A DNA stretch of 31,773 nt from an uncultured Nitrososphaerota archaeon (GCA_934869045.1 CAKXAF010000003.1:1-31773), one strand, 5' to 3'. Shown: positions 8,059 through 16,326, numbered from the stretch's first letter. Numbers and translations: made by a program. The notes: generated by a model from the sequence alone, not told the origin.

Positions 8059-9720
8059 TTACTTTTGCCCCGCGATATAGCGATCGTACTGCGATTGCCG
8101 GATCGCAGTGACCTCCGCAAGCCCCATGGCCTCCAGCTCGCTGACAAATTTGTCGAAGTTATCCAGGCTCTCTTGGCCCATGATGAACCTGGTCATCATC
8201 TCTTTGCTCCGGGTTTCCAGGTCCGCAGCATACTGTGTGATAATCGCCTGCTCGTCACTCGTCAGAAGGATTCTGGTGGGGAAGGAGTCATGGATGTAAT
8301 CCTGCATCATTTCAGCGGCTGCAACCGCGTTTGGATTATGGGCGATGGTCTGAGGCGCCTGATAGGACCAATAGCCGTTGAGGGACCGGTTCCAGGGCAG
8401 TGTGGGCATGGCGCCCAAGGAGCGCAGTGCACTGCTGGTTCCCATGCCGTCGGGGTTGTTGAGAACGTAATCGGTAAAGACCGGCTTGCCGTCCTTGACT
8501 TCATAGGAGGTGCCTTCAACGCCAAAGCAGGTTCCGCGGTTACCAGCTTCGCTGGCATAGAAATAGTCCACGAACTTGAACTTGATGTCCAGATCTTCAC
8601 AGCCCTTGGTGAATCCGTAAAGACCGCTGATGGGACCATACCGTTCCACGAAAGGTTCTGTATCAGAATCTGCTGACGATTTTGGGGGCTTTACGACCTT
8701 GTAGCTGCCGTCAATGCCGGCGGAGGCCAACGCCTTATTGTAGGTGTCCAGCCCATTGAGGAAGCGGAAAACGCCGCCCGACTGGTTGGAACTGACCTTT
8801 TTCATAATGGTGTCGCTGTTTTGAGTGGCAAATTCCTTGTCCAGCAGCCCCTCCGTATAGCATTTGTTCAGCCAGGTGAGCAGTTCTTTGGCCTCTGGCT
8901 TGATATAGTCGTAGGTCACCTTGCCGTCCGTGCCTACCGACCATCCGCCGGAGGCGTGAAGGTATAATCCATAGGCTTCACCGAAGCCCAGCACGCCTTG
9001 CAGCGTGTTGTCGTTGCAGAAGGGGATCTCATCCCTCTGCCCGTTGCCATTAGCGTCCTCCTCCAGGAAGGTCTTCCAGCAGTTGTACCAGTCGTCCAGG
9101 GTCTCTGGATCCTCCAACCCGAATTTTTTCAGCCAGTCCTCCCGGATCATGAAAGTATACGGGTCTGCAAGGGAGGTACCCGCCACGTCATTGGTAAAGA
9201 AGTAGATTTCGCCGTCCGGCCCAGTCACAAATGGCTTGACATAGGGGTTGGCTTCATAAAACTGCCGGGTATAATAGCCATTTTTATCCAGCTGCTCCGT
9301 TAGGGAGATAAACAGTCCGTCCTCCACATACTGCATAGCGGATCCGGGCACGTTCATAAAGTCCGGTAGGTCTTCACCGGCTGCGAGCCGGGTCTGCATG
9401 ACCGTGACGTAATCGCTGCTTGGCGTCATCTGCCAATCGATTTTGACCCCGGTGTCCTCTTCATATTTCTGCCAGACCGGCAGGCCGTCGGAGTAGTTGT
9501 AGCCAGTGAGATAGTTTTCATAGCTCGCAATGGAAATGGTAACCGACCCATCCGTTACCAGAGGAAGCTCATAGGGCTCATTGGAGGTTGCCGTTGTGCT
9601 GGAGCCGGAAGAGGCGCTGCCTCCTTCTCCTTCGGAAGAGCTGCCGTTACCGCAGGATGCTAGAATCATCGAGCCAACCAAGGCTGTAAGAACTAGTTTT
9701 GTGAACATGGTTTTCTTCAT
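8059..9720 (-). CDS. Extracellular solute-binding lipoprotein of the sugar ABC transporter
   Basis: 553 residues. A lipoprotein signal peptide ends in LASC with Cys23 as the lipidated residue, followed by a Ser/Gly-rich linker (about 24-47) and the mature binding domain. Its large size and aromatic-rich C-terminal half match the LipO-type family 1 binding proteins that work with LplB/LplC permeases. A calcium-site-like segment EEDANGNGQRDEIPF is visible near residue 225. It has a perfect AAAGGAGG ribosome site. Its 90-bp spacing from the Gfo/Idh gene contains a second unused GGAGG but no terminator. It would be anchored to the outer face of the membrane and deliver oligosaccharide to the permease pair. 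Confidence 0.95.
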   Translation of the reverse strand: MKKTMFTKLVLTALVGSMILASCGNGSSSEGEGGSASSGSSTTATSNEPYELPLVTDGSVTISIASYENYLTGYNYSDGLPVWQKYEEDTGVKIDWQMTPSSDYVTVMQTRLAAGEDLPDFMNVPGSAMQYVEDGLFISLTEQLDKNGYYTRQFYEANPYVKPFVTGPDGEIYFFTNDVAGTSLADPYTFMIREDWLKKFGLEDPETLDDWYNCWKTFLEEDANGNGQRDEIPFCNDNTLQGVLGFGEAYGLYLHASGGWSVGTDGKVTYDYIKPEAKELLTWLNKCYTEGLLDKEFATQNSDTIMKKVSSNQSGGVFRFLNGLDTYNKALASAGIDGSYKVVKPPKSSADSDTEPFVERYGPISGLYGFTKGCEDLDIKFKFVDYFYASEAGNRGTCFGVEGTSYEVKDGKPVFTDYVLNNPDGMGTSSALRSLGAMPTLPWNRSLNGYWSYQAPQTIAHNPNAVAAAEMMQDYIHDSFPTRILLTSDEQAIITQYAADLETRSKEMMTRFIMGQESLDNFDKFVSELEAMGLAEVTAIRQSQYDRYIAGQK

Positions 9721-9810
9721 TTTAGAGTCCTCCTTTTATTGTAGAATGATTTCTCACTGTGCGAAGGGGTAGTTGCTTTGTATATCGCCTCCTTTTCTCA
9801 AAATCACCGG

Positions 9811-11043
9811 CTATTTTCGGTAGGAATCTACATCGACCAGCTCCCTGACGGAAACCGGCCTTCCGGTACGAATGCTTTCATTGGCGCTGATGCCGATGAG
9901 GATGGACATAGAGCCATCCCGGGATCCCGCGTATTGATGCAGCGTGTCGGGGACGCCTCCGCGGAAGAGCATCTGCAGCATCCGGTCGTCGCCGCCGCCG
10001 TGCATGCCGTTTCCTTTGCGCATATCATAGGTGATGGCGTCGCCTTCCCGGTTGAAGACCTTGATGTGGAAGCAGGGATCGTCAGTCTCGGTTCCGGAGC
10101 TGAATTCACAGGTCTCCAGCCGCCCCTTGGTCCCGCTGATGGAGAGTTTCCACCCTTCATAAGGGCTGTGGGCCACCAGGGAGTAGGTCATCAGCGCCCC
10201 TTTGGAGTACCGGACGCTCAATGACATGCTGTCATAAATATTGATTTCCCCATCAAAGATGCACCGGTCCCGATAGTACCCGTCCACATCCTCGCAGTCG
10301 AAGTACAGACCTTTGATGGTGGGATTCTCCGCCTCCCTGAAGGCATAGGCGCAGCCGGCCTTTTGGGGACATGTGCTGCACCGCTCTCCGTGTTCCCGCC
10401 GGTTTCCGCCGTAGAAGTTCAGGCTTCCGTTGGCGTAGACTGTCTCCGGATCCTGCTCGATGAGCCAGTTGATGATGTCAAAATGATGGGTTGCCTTATG
10501 TACCAGCAGTCCGCCGGAATTCTCCAGCTTCCGGTGCCAGCGCCGGAAGTAGTCCGCTCCGTGGGAGGTGTCCAGCATCCACTCAAAATCCACGTTGAGA
10601 ATTTCGCCCACTGCGCCTTCCATCAGGATTTCCTTAATTTTCGCCATGTGGGGCATGAACCGGCAGTTGAAGGTCACGACGATGTTTCGTCCGTTCCGGC
10701 GCTCCGCCTCCAGCACGCTCCGGCACTTTTCCGCGTCGATGGTCATAGGCTTTTCACTGATGACGTCGATGCCCATGTCCAGCGCCCGGATGATGTAGTC
10801 GCTGTGGTAGCGGTCCGCCGTCGTAACGATGACGGCGTCGGGGCGGCATTCGGCGATCATCCGGTCAAAGTCGGTGTAGCAGGGGATGCTGCCCGGCAGG
10901 TTTTCCGAGACAAACCGGCACCTCTTTTCATTCACGTCGAACAGTCCAACCAGTTCAGCGCAATCCTGGAACCGCTCGGTGATGGCCTTGGCGTACATTC
11001 CGTAGCCCCGGCCTCCGGTTCCAGCTAACACATACCGTTTCAT
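9811..11043 (-). CDS. Gfo/Idh/MocA family oxidoreductase with cysteine cluster
   Basis: 410 residues. The N-terminal Rossmann fold starts YVLAGTGGRGYGMYA (4-18), followed by the family EKP motif with Lys98 (ISEKPMT). The C-terminal Gfo/Idh/MocA alpha/beta domain contains NSGGLLVHKATHHFDIINWL (about 175-194), with the catalytic-region His. Five cysteines lie in the C-domain (Cys222, 225, 231, 250 and 261), arranged like a small metal site. The family uses NAD(P) to oxidise or epimerise sugar hydroxyls or to cleave unusual glycosides. The start is ATG 11043 with GAGAGGAG upstream; an upstream in-frame extension to 11100 runs through the promoter and is unlikely. It is the first gene of the transporter operon and lies under the ACACGTGT operator. 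Confidence 0.88.
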   Translation of the reverse strand: MKRYVLAGTGGRGYGMYAKAITERFQDCAELVGLFDVNEKRCRFVSENLPGSIPCYTDFDRMIAECRPDAVIVTTADRYHSDYIIRALDMGIDVISEKPMTIDAEKCRSVLEAERRNGRNIVVTFNCRFMPHMAKIKEILMEGAVGEILNVDFEWMLDTSHGADYFRRWHRKLENSGGLLVHKATHHFDIINWLIEQDPETVYANGSLNFYGGNRREHGERCSTCPQKAGCAYAFREAENPTIKGLYFDCEDVDGYYRDRCIFDGEINIYDSMSLSVRYSKGALMTYSLVAHSPYEGWKLSISGTKGRLETCEFSSGTETDDPCFHIKVFNREGDAITYDMRKGNGMHGGGDDRMLQMLFRGGVPDTLHQYAGSRDGSMSILIGISANESIRTGRPVSVRELVDVDSYRK

Positions 11044-11073
11044 CCTAAATACTCCTCTCTCCGGCCCAGCCGG

Positions 11074-11100
11074 ATCATATTTTAAGAACACGTGTAACAA
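11074..11100 (-). promoter_or_regulatory. Promoter and putative LacI operator of the transporter operon
   Basis: On the minus strand, TTGTTA (11095-11100) and TATGAT (11074-11079) are 15 bp apart, a short but possible spacing. The perfect palindrome ACACGTGT (11088-11095) sits between them. The same octamer, followed by a TTAATATG-like extension, occurs in the promoter of the neighbouring lacI gene. A repressor bound here would block the operon, as expected for a local LacI regulator. Confidence 0.6.
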
Positions 11101-11247
11101 AATTTTGAAAAGAAAAACCGGAAACCATCCAGCCTTCTTTTAAAATCCGCTACGCTTTGAGTGACACCCATAGGCCCTCTGTTGGCGGGAAACCGGCTCC
11201 GTTTCTGCAACGGACGTATCAAAAAAATCAATAGAATTCAATGTTAT

Positions 11248-12273
11248 TCAACTTTTTTCACCGTTGGAGAACGGCTGGGTAGAATCCCGGATTATGAGCT
11301 TGGGCTCAATGATTTTGGAGAAAGGCTGCTCCGGAAGTCTCCCTTGATAAAAATCCTCGTAAAAATCCAGCACAGTACGGACAATTTCGGCAATGGAAGG
11401 CCCGCAGGTGGTCAGCGGGACCTGATAGATCGACAGCTCCGGAATATCATCATAGCTGACAATAGATAGCTCCTCCGGGATGGAGATCTGCAGCTCATGC
11501 AGACAATTGATCAGACCAAAAGCGGTATTCTGGGAGTCCAGGATCAACGCTGTAGGCCGCTGTCCACTCTGCCACAGCCGGGTGAACTTCTCCGTAATCT
11601 CGGCCCGGTTGACGGCGGCGCCCTGATAGTAATAGTCCGTGTCAGCCAGGATCAGGCGGCTCTTGTGATGTTCCATCCCCGCGTCCAGCAAGGCCCGGAT
11701 GAAGCCGTCGCTTTTCTGTCCTGGCTCACCGATATAGGCCACCCTCCGATGCCCGATTTTATGGAGGTATTGAACGGCGTCGTAAACGCCCTTTGCGCGG
11801 TCGATGGCAACCTGGTGAGCCTGCTCCATCCGCCCGCCGCCGATGATCATCATTTCACCCTCATAGAGCGCCCGCTCTTTGATAAAATCCACATCCGGCG
11901 CCCATTGGGGGAAGAACCACGCCAGTGTAAAGTCGATAAAGTGTTCGTGAAAAGTGCGCAAAGCCTTAGACGGTTCCGACATGGAAACGACAACATCGAT
12001 ATCACGGCGGACGGCCTCCCGCTGAAGGTCGCTGCACAGGTGGTAAAAAAACAATCCTTCGATCTGCGGCCAGATAAAGCCGAGACTGCGGTTTTTCTGT
12101 TTGGCCAGCCGTTTGGCGGCGACGTTAGGGATGTAGTTCATCTGCTCGGCCAGTTCCAAAATACGCTGTCTCGTTTCGGCGCGGACGCCGGGGGCATTGT
12201 TTAGGGCCTTGGATACAGTGGGATGCGTTACGCCGGCAGCCTGTGCAATATCTTTAATGGTGACGTTTGGCAT
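11248..12273 (-). CDS. LacI-family transcriptional regulator
   Basis: 341 residues. The N-terminal helix-turn-helix TIKDIAQAAGVTHPTVSKAL (5-24) and hinge region (NYIPNVAAKRLAKQ, about 47-60) are classic LacI. The remainder is a periplasmic-binding-protein-like ligand domain for a sugar effector. The start has a GGAGGAAACGCCT ribosome context. It stands just upstream of the Gfo/Idh-transporter operon on the same strand, separated by about 200 bp. A near-consensus promoter of its own carries ACACGTGT, and the same octamer lies in the operon promoter, so autoregulation plus control of the operon is likely. The ligand is unknown, but a uronate or oligosaccharide derived from the imported glycan is plausible. 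Confidence 0.95.
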   Translation of the reverse strand: MPNVTIKDIAQAAGVTHPTVSKALNNAPGVRAETRQRILELAEQMNYIPNVAAKRLAKQKNRSLGFIWPQIEGLFFYHLCSDLQREAVRRDIDVVVSMSEPSKALRTFHEHFIDFTLAWFFPQWAPDVDFIKERALYEGEMMIIGGGRMEQAHQVAIDRAKGVYDAVQYLHKIGHRRVAYIGEPGQKSDGFIRALLDAGMEHHKSRLILADTDYYYQGAAVNRAEITEKFTRLWQSGQRPTALILDSQNTAFGLINCLHELQISIPEELSIVSYDDIPELSIYQVPLTTCGPSIAEIVRTVLDFYEDFYQGRLPEQPFSKIIEPKLIIRDSTQPFSNGEKS

Positions 12274-12307
12274 AGGCGTTTCCTCCGTTGCTATTTTCTA
12301 TAATCTA

Positions 12308-12336
12308 AAAATAGCACACGTGTTTTAATATGTCAA
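12308..12336 (-). promoter_or_regulatory. lacI-family gene promoter with operator in the spacer
   Basis: On the minus strand, a perfect TTGACA (12331-12336), a 17-bp spacer and TATTTT (12308-12313) form a strong promoter. The palindrome ACACGTGT (12316-12323) lies in the spacer. It matches the palindrome at 11088-11095, which supports autoregulation by the encoded LacI protein. A partial copy, CGTGTTCTAAAAT, lies about 120 bp upstream at 12458-12470 and could be an auxiliary half-site (weak). Confidence 0.75.
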
Positions 12337-12487
12337 TAGGGTTTTAAAAAATAATGGCATATTTTATAATATTTTTTTATTTTATCATCTAATCTATTTA
12401 TTATAGATAAATAAAAAGAAAAAATACGCTGAAATAAATGATAAAAAAATTGGAAATCGTGTTCTAAAATAGTGGATTCATGAAAAA

Positions 12488-12516
12488 CCGCCAGGGATTT
12501 TAGCAATCCCTGGCGG
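12488..12516 (-). terminator. Intrinsic terminator of the aldolase-isomerase-kinase operon
   Basis: Perfect 12-bp inverted repeat (12488-12499 with 12505-12516), loop of 5 nt. On the minus strand it is followed by TTTTTC, a clear U-tract. It ends the operon that finishes at 12568. The 294-bp gap between 12273 and 12568 otherwise holds only the AT-rich lacI promoter region. Confidence 0.9.
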
Positions 12517-12567
12517 AAAGGAGACGGATCAAACCTGCTGAGACGGAAAGATTGATCTTGAACAACG

Positions 12568-13398
12568 TCAGGCGCGGCCTGTGCAGCCGAACAGCCGCAT
12601 TTTTTCCAAGGCAGCGGCCTTAACCGCCTCGGTCAGGTGCGGGATCAGATCCGTCATGCCGCACCCTGGACGGTAAAAGTCGTGGGCAGCCTTTGCGCAG
12701 GCACAGTTCAGATCGGTAAAAATGTTGACCTTGGCCATTCCGCAGCGGATGGCATTTTGAAAATCCGCGTCGGAGAGGCCGGACCCGCCATGCATGACCA
12801 GAGGAACCGGTACCTTCTCCGCAATGGCTTCAAGCCGCGGAAGGTCCAGCTTTGGAGCGGCGTGATAGGCGCCGTGAGCGGTGCCTATAGCCACGGCCAG
12901 CGCATCTGCACAGGTGGCTTCTGCAAAGGACTTGGCCTCATCAGGATCCGTGTACACCGAGTGATCGCCTCCGCCAGCGTTGGCCCCTACATGGCCCAGC
13001 TCGGCTTCCACGCTGACGCCCCGGGCGTGGGCCTCCTCTGCCATGGCGGCCACGGCCCGGCAGTTTTCCTCGAATCCCAGGGTAGAGCAGTCGTACATAA
13101 TAGAGGTGAATCCCAGATCCATGGCCAGTCGGGTCTTTTCCTCCGTCAGGCCGTGATCGAAATGCACCACCACCGGCACCGTGGCCTTTTGGGCCAGGGG
13201 GAGGAGAAAGCAGGCCAGCTCCTCCAGCGATGCGGCAGGCAGCAGCACCTCCGCCGTACCGATAATAACCGGGGAGCGGGACTCCTCAGCTGCGGCCAGG
13301 ACGCCCCGGGCCATCTCCAGATTGACCGTGTTGAACAGGCCCACGGCATAGCCTTCCCGCTTGGCGCGGGGGAGCACGTCGTTCAGGTTTGCCAGCAT
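12568..13398 (-). CDS. Class II ketose-bisphosphate aldolase (GatY/KbaY/FbaA family)
   Basis: 276 residues, normal for the short class II aldolases. These zinc enzymes cleave a ketose-1-phosphate or 1,6-bisphosphate to dihydroxyacetone phosphate and an aldehyde. Visible motifs are VVVHFDHG (77-83) with catalytic Asp81 and zinc ligand His82, EAELGHVG (131-138), GTAHGAYH (172-179) with a zinc His, and VMHGGSGLSD (201-210) with a zinc His and phosphate loop. NVIFTD-type residues near 225-229 complete the phosphate site. It is last in a kinase, isomerase, aldolase operon, so it should cleave the product of the PfkB kinase. The exact sugar is not readable from sequence. A second, different aldolase of the family is at 22298. 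Confidence 0.9.
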   Translation of the reverse strand: MLANLNDVLPRAKREGYAVGLFNTVNLEMARGVLAAAEESRSPVIIGTAEVLLPAASLEELACFLLPLAQKATVPVVVHFDHGLTEEKTRLAMDLGFTSIMYDCSTLGFEENCRAVAAMAEEAHARGVSVEAELGHVGANAGGGDHSVYTDPDEAKSFAEATCADALAVAIGTAHGAYHAAPKLDLPRLEAIAEKVPVPLVMHGGSGLSDADFQNAIRCGMAKVNIFTDLNCACAKAAHDFYRPGCGMTDLIPHLTEAVKAAALEKMRLFGCTGRA

Positions 13399-13413
13399 AA
13401 AAATCCCTCCAAA

Positions 13414-13965
13414 TCAGTCTTCGACCACCGGAATCCGCTGGATGCGGGGGTCGGTGAAAATGTCGTATTCGTCAAAGCTCCGGGTGCTGAATTCCGAGAT
13501 CACCGCACCTTCCGGTCCAGCCTGGAACCAGTGGAGGGTGTCCGGAACCATGGTGTACTGTTCGCCCGGATGGAGCACGACCTCATGCCAGACCGTGTAG
13601 TGGGCTTCGCTTCCCGCGGGAGCAGCGCAGACAGGGCTGGAGGTGGGGTCGCCTGCCACATAGAGATAAACCGTGCCATAACGGCAGCGGAATGTTTCCT
13701 CCTTACCAGGATAACCCGCCTCCGGCAGGGGCTTGTGGGTATGTTCCGGGCAGGTCTGGCCGGGGAAGAGGGCCATTTCTTTGGCGCAGCAGCGCTGGGT
13801 GTTGACGTAGGTGACCAGCTGCAGGCCGGTCTGATCCAGTTCGCCAAGACCGAAGTCCGCGACCTCCAGATTTTCCTTTTCCGCGGGCGTCAAAATGATG
13901 CCCGCCTTTTCGTACAGGTCCAGCGCCCGGCGGCGGGCGCTTTCGTAGGTGGTTTTGCTGAGCAT
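13414..13965 (-). CDS. D-lyxose isomerase-like cupin
   Basis: 183 residues, beginning at ATG 13965 behind AAGGAAGGA; a longer reading frame to 14136 runs into the upstream kinase gene and is rejected. The single cupin domain carries a metal site: His75 and His77 in CPEHTHKP, Glu89 or Glu90 in KEETFRC, and His145 in VPDTLHWFQAG. The length and the EAGYPGKEETFR segment match D-lyxose ketol-isomerases, which interconvert D-lyxose and D-xylulose and often D-mannose and D-fructose. Located between a PfkB kinase and a ketose-phosphate aldolase, it would make the ketose for phosphorylation and cleavage. Substrate preference (pentose versus hexose) cannot be decided here. Confidence 0.85.
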   Translation of the reverse strand: MLSKTTYESARRRALDLYEKAGIILTPAEKENLEVADFGLGELDQTGLQLVTYVNTQRCCAKEMALFPGQTCPEHTHKPLPEAGYPGKEETFRCRYGTVYLYVAGDPTSSPVCAAPAGSEAHYTVWHEVVLHPGEQYTMVPDTLHWFQAGPEGAVISEFSTRSFDEYDIFTDPRIQRIPVVED

Positions 13966-13985
13966 AGGGTTGTCCTTCCTTTCTG

Positions 13986-14930
13986 TTATGCTAAAGGTGT
14001 CTCTTCCATAAAGCGCAGGATATCGGCGATCGGGCGGATGCCGGTAGAAGCGCCAACCGCCATGATGCAGTGGGTACCTACCGCGTTTGCAAAAGCGCCG
14101 CTTCGGCGGTAGTCCCAGCCCTGAGACAGCCCGCATAGGAATCCAGCGCAGAAGGAGTCCCCGGCCCCGGTAGTGTCCACCGGCTTGATCTGGCGGTAGG
14201 TGGGAAGGGTATAGGACGCGCCGTTTTCCTCGCGGAAGTAGGCGCCGTCCTTTCCCAGTTTGATGATGACGCTTTTGGCCCCCAGCGTCTGGAAAAAGTC
14301 GGCCATCTCCGCTGGATCCTCTTTGCCGGAAAGGCGGGCAGCCTCCTCATAGCTGGGCATGAACAGATCCAGCATAGGCAGGCTGGGCGCGATCTTTGGA
14401 AGCCATTTCCCCTCAAAGTCCCAAGCGGTGTCCATAACGGTGAATTTTCCCAGTTCCCGGGCATGGGCGAGAAATTCCCTGCAGGGCTGCCCGTCGAAGG
14501 CCGTCAGGAGCATAGCTCCGGCCACAAAAACAAGATCGGCCTTTTCCAGCGCGGCTTCCGGGATATCCTCCCGGGTGAAGCGTGAGGTGGAGCCGGGATT
14601 GTAAAGAAAGCTCCGTTCTCCGTCGGAACCGACGCAGACCACCGAACTGGTGGTGGGGACGGCGGCGCTTTTGGATACGCCGCTGACGTCGGCTCCCGAG
14701 GCGCGGACCTGTTCCAGCACAAATGCGCCGAAGCTGTCCTCGCCCACTAGGCAGCTCAGAGTTACTGGCGCCCCCAGCCGCGCCAGGTCGATAGCGGCAT
14801 TAGAGGCACACCCGCCTACAAAAGAGGCAGTGTTCTGAACCGCCTGGAGGGTTCCCGGCGCAGGAAGGCTGTCCACAGGGGAAACGATGATGTCAGTGGT
14901 GACGCTTCCGATGCAGAGGATCCGTTTCAT
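13986..14930 (-). CDS. PfkB-family sugar kinase
   Basis: 314 residues with both ribokinase-family signatures: FVGGCASNAAIDLARLG (37-53) and DTTGAGDSFCAGF (252-264), where Asp258 is the catalytic base. The family phosphorylates a sugar hydroxyl using ATP. It is first in the operon with the lyxose-isomerase-like cupin and the class II aldolase. A ketose such as xylulose, fructose or tagatose, phosphorylated at C1 or C6, is therefore the likely product chain. A strong promoter and palindromic operator lie just upstream, facing the ROK regulator. The ribosome site is AAGGAGAG. The exact substrate is unknown. Confidence 0.9.
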   Translation of the reverse strand: MKRILCIGSVTTDIIVSPVDSLPAPGTLQAVQNTASFVGGCASNAAIDLARLGAPVTLSCLVGEDSFGAFVLEQVRASGADVSGVSKSAAVPTTSSVVCVGSDGERSFLYNPGSTSRFTREDIPEAALEKADLVFVAGAMLLTAFDGQPCREFLAHARELGKFTVMDTAWDFEGKWLPKIAPSLPMLDLFMPSYEEAARLSGKEDPAEMADFFQTLGAKSVIIKLGKDGAYFREENGASYTLPTYRQIKPVDTTGAGDSFCAGFLCGLSQGWDYRRSGAFANAVGTHCIMAVGASTGIRPIADILRFMEETPLA

Positions 14931-14970
14931 ACCATTCTCTCCTTATTTGTATATTTAATTTATAAATATT

Positions 14971-14999
14971 AGTATAGCAGGGATTGAAAATTTTGTAAA
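14971..14999 (-). promoter_or_regulatory. Promoter of the kinase-isomerase-aldolase operon
   Basis: On the minus strand, TTTACA (14994-14999), a 17-bp spacer and TATACT (14971-14976); each box matches consensus at five of six positions. The -35 lies inside one arm of the inverted repeat at 14990-15014, so a protein on the repeat would occlude it. Confidence 0.75.
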
Positions 15000-15014
15000 T
15001 AGGATTTACAAAAT
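14990..15014. promoter_or_regulatory. Perfect inverted repeat, putative ROK-regulator operator
   Basis: ATTTTGTAAAT, AGG spacer, ATTTACAAAAT: an 11-bp perfect dyad with a 3-bp centre. It is symmetric about the two divergent promoters, each of which has its TTTACA -35 box in one arm. The adjacent ROK regulator is the obvious candidate to bind it and to shut both directions at once. Confidence 0.75.
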
Positions 15015-15033
15015 ATTTTCCATGTGGTATGCT
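15005..15033 (+). promoter_or_regulatory. Promoter of the ROK regulator gene
   Basis: TTTACA (15005-15010), a 17-bp spacer and TATGCT (15028-15033). The -35 is in the right arm of the inverted repeat. Transcription from about 15040 makes the ATG at 15029 unusable and supports the start at 15065. Confidence 0.65.
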
Positions 15034-15064
15034 TAAAAAAAGAGAAGCTGGAGGATGTGCGGAA

Positions 15065-16258
15065 ATGAAGGAAAAAGGGATCAACGGAGAGGCGACAAAG
15101 CGGATGAACCGTCTGTTGGTGCTGCGGCTGCTCTGCACGGTTCCGGAGCTGTCCCGAACAGAGATCACCCGAAGGACAGGGCTTGCGAAAATGACCGTCA
15201 CCAATATCACCGCGGATCTGATCGCCCACCGTGTGATTCAGGAAACCGTGCCGCTGGACAATGGCCGAACCGGCGCCGGGCGGAAACAGATGGCGCTGAG
15301 GCTGTCCGACGGCGCGCCCTGCGTTCTGGGGATCTGGCTCTCCCGGGACGGATGCCAGGGGGTGGCCGTGACTCCTGAACTGAAGGAGCTGGCCCGGCAT
15401 GAATTCCGGTTTGCTGAGCAGGAGACTGCTGCTGCAATTCTGGAGAAGCTGTCCGGGTTGTGCAAATGCCTGCTGGCAGATGCCGGGCGTTCGATTTCCG
15501 GCGTGGGGGTCGCGGCGGTAGGGCCTCTGGACACCCGGGAAGGCGTGATCCTGAACCCCCCGAACTTTTTTGGCATCCGGGATTTTGCCTTGGCGGAGCT
15601 GCTATCCCAGCGCCTTGGGCTGCCGGTTTTCCTGCAGAACGATATGAACGCAGCAGCACTGGCGGAGAAATATTACGGCTTGGGACAGAATGTTCGGAAT
15701 TTTGCCTATGTCGGCGTCACCAACGGCATCGGCGCGGGAATCGTCCTGGATGATAAGCTTTTTGAAGGGACCCGGGGTTTTTCCGGGGAACTGGGCCACG
15801 TGGTCATCGATAGCCGCGGCGAGCTCTGCCACTGCGGAAACCGGGGATGTCTGGAGACCTTTGCCAGTGTTCCGCGGGTGCTGGAACGGTTTTCCCAACG
15901 GTTTGGCCGGGCCTTTTCCACCATGGAGGAGGTCTGCCATTTGAGTGGGCAGGATCAGGCGGCCGGGGCGCTGCTGGAGGAGATCTGCGGGGAATTGGCG
16001 ACGGCGCTTGTCAGCTTCTGCAACCTTTTTGATCCGGAGCTCATCCTCATCGGGCACGATGGCGCGGCGTTGGGCGACCGGCAGCTGCGCTGGATGGAGA
16101 AAATGGTCAACCAGCGGATTCTGGCGGGCCGGTTTGCCGGAGTGCGGATTCTGCGCTCCTCCTTTGGCCGGATGGCGCCGGTTTACGGCGCGGCGGTAAC
16201 GGTGCTGGAGAAGATTTTTGCCGGTGGATTTCTTTATGAGGACCTCTTTTCAGAGTAA
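15065..16258 (+). CDS. ROK-family transcriptional regulator (NagC/XylR type)
   Basis: 397 residues. An N-terminal winged helix (about 12-75, with SRTEITRRTGLAKMTVTNI) precedes a ROK sugar-kinase-like domain. The latter shows VGVAAVGPLDTREG, the FLQNDMNAAALAE block and the zinc-binding signature CHCGNRGCLETF. The combination marks a sugar-responsive repressor rather than a glucokinase. I chose ATG 15065, preceded by GGAGG at a 10-nt spacing, over ATG 15029, which lies inside the -10 region and has no ribosome site. It diverges from the kinase-isomerase-aldolase operon across a 134-bp gap with an ideal operator, and runs toward two Gfo/Idh genes. It probably represses both sides until the sugar appears (inference). 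Confidence 0.92.
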   Translation: MKEKGINGEATKRMNRLLVLRLLCTVPELSRTEITRRTGLAKMTVTNITADLIAHRVIQETVPLDNGRTGAGRKQMALRLSDGAPCVLGIWLSRDGCQGVAVTPELKELARHEFRFAEQETAAAILEKLSGLCKCLLADAGRSISGVGVAAVGPLDTREGVILNPPNFFGIRDFALAELLSQRLGLPVFLQNDMNAAALAEKYYGLGQNVRNFAYVGVTNGIGAGIVLDDKLFEGTRGFSGELGHVVIDSRGELCHCGNRGCLETFASVPRVLERFSQRFGRAFSTMEEVCHLSGQDQAAGALLEEICGELATALVSFCNLFDPELILIGHDGAALGDRQLRWMEKMVNQRILAGRFAGVRILRSSFGRMAPVYGAAVTVLEKIFAGGFLYEDLFSE

Positions 16259-16326
16259 CACCTGAAAAAAGCAAATTTTCCATGTATTTTCGCAAGAAAC
16301 TCCGATTCCTGACGGACAAAGCGGAT

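Noticed and set aside
12637..14112. 491-residue open frame on the plus strand
   Set aside because: It runs opposite the aldolase, lyxose-isomerase-like and kinase genes, all of which have intact motifs and ribosome sites.
15029..15064. ATG at 15029 as start of the ROK regulator
   Set aside because: It lies within the predicted -10 element and has no ribosome site; ATG 15065 has GGAGG upstream.
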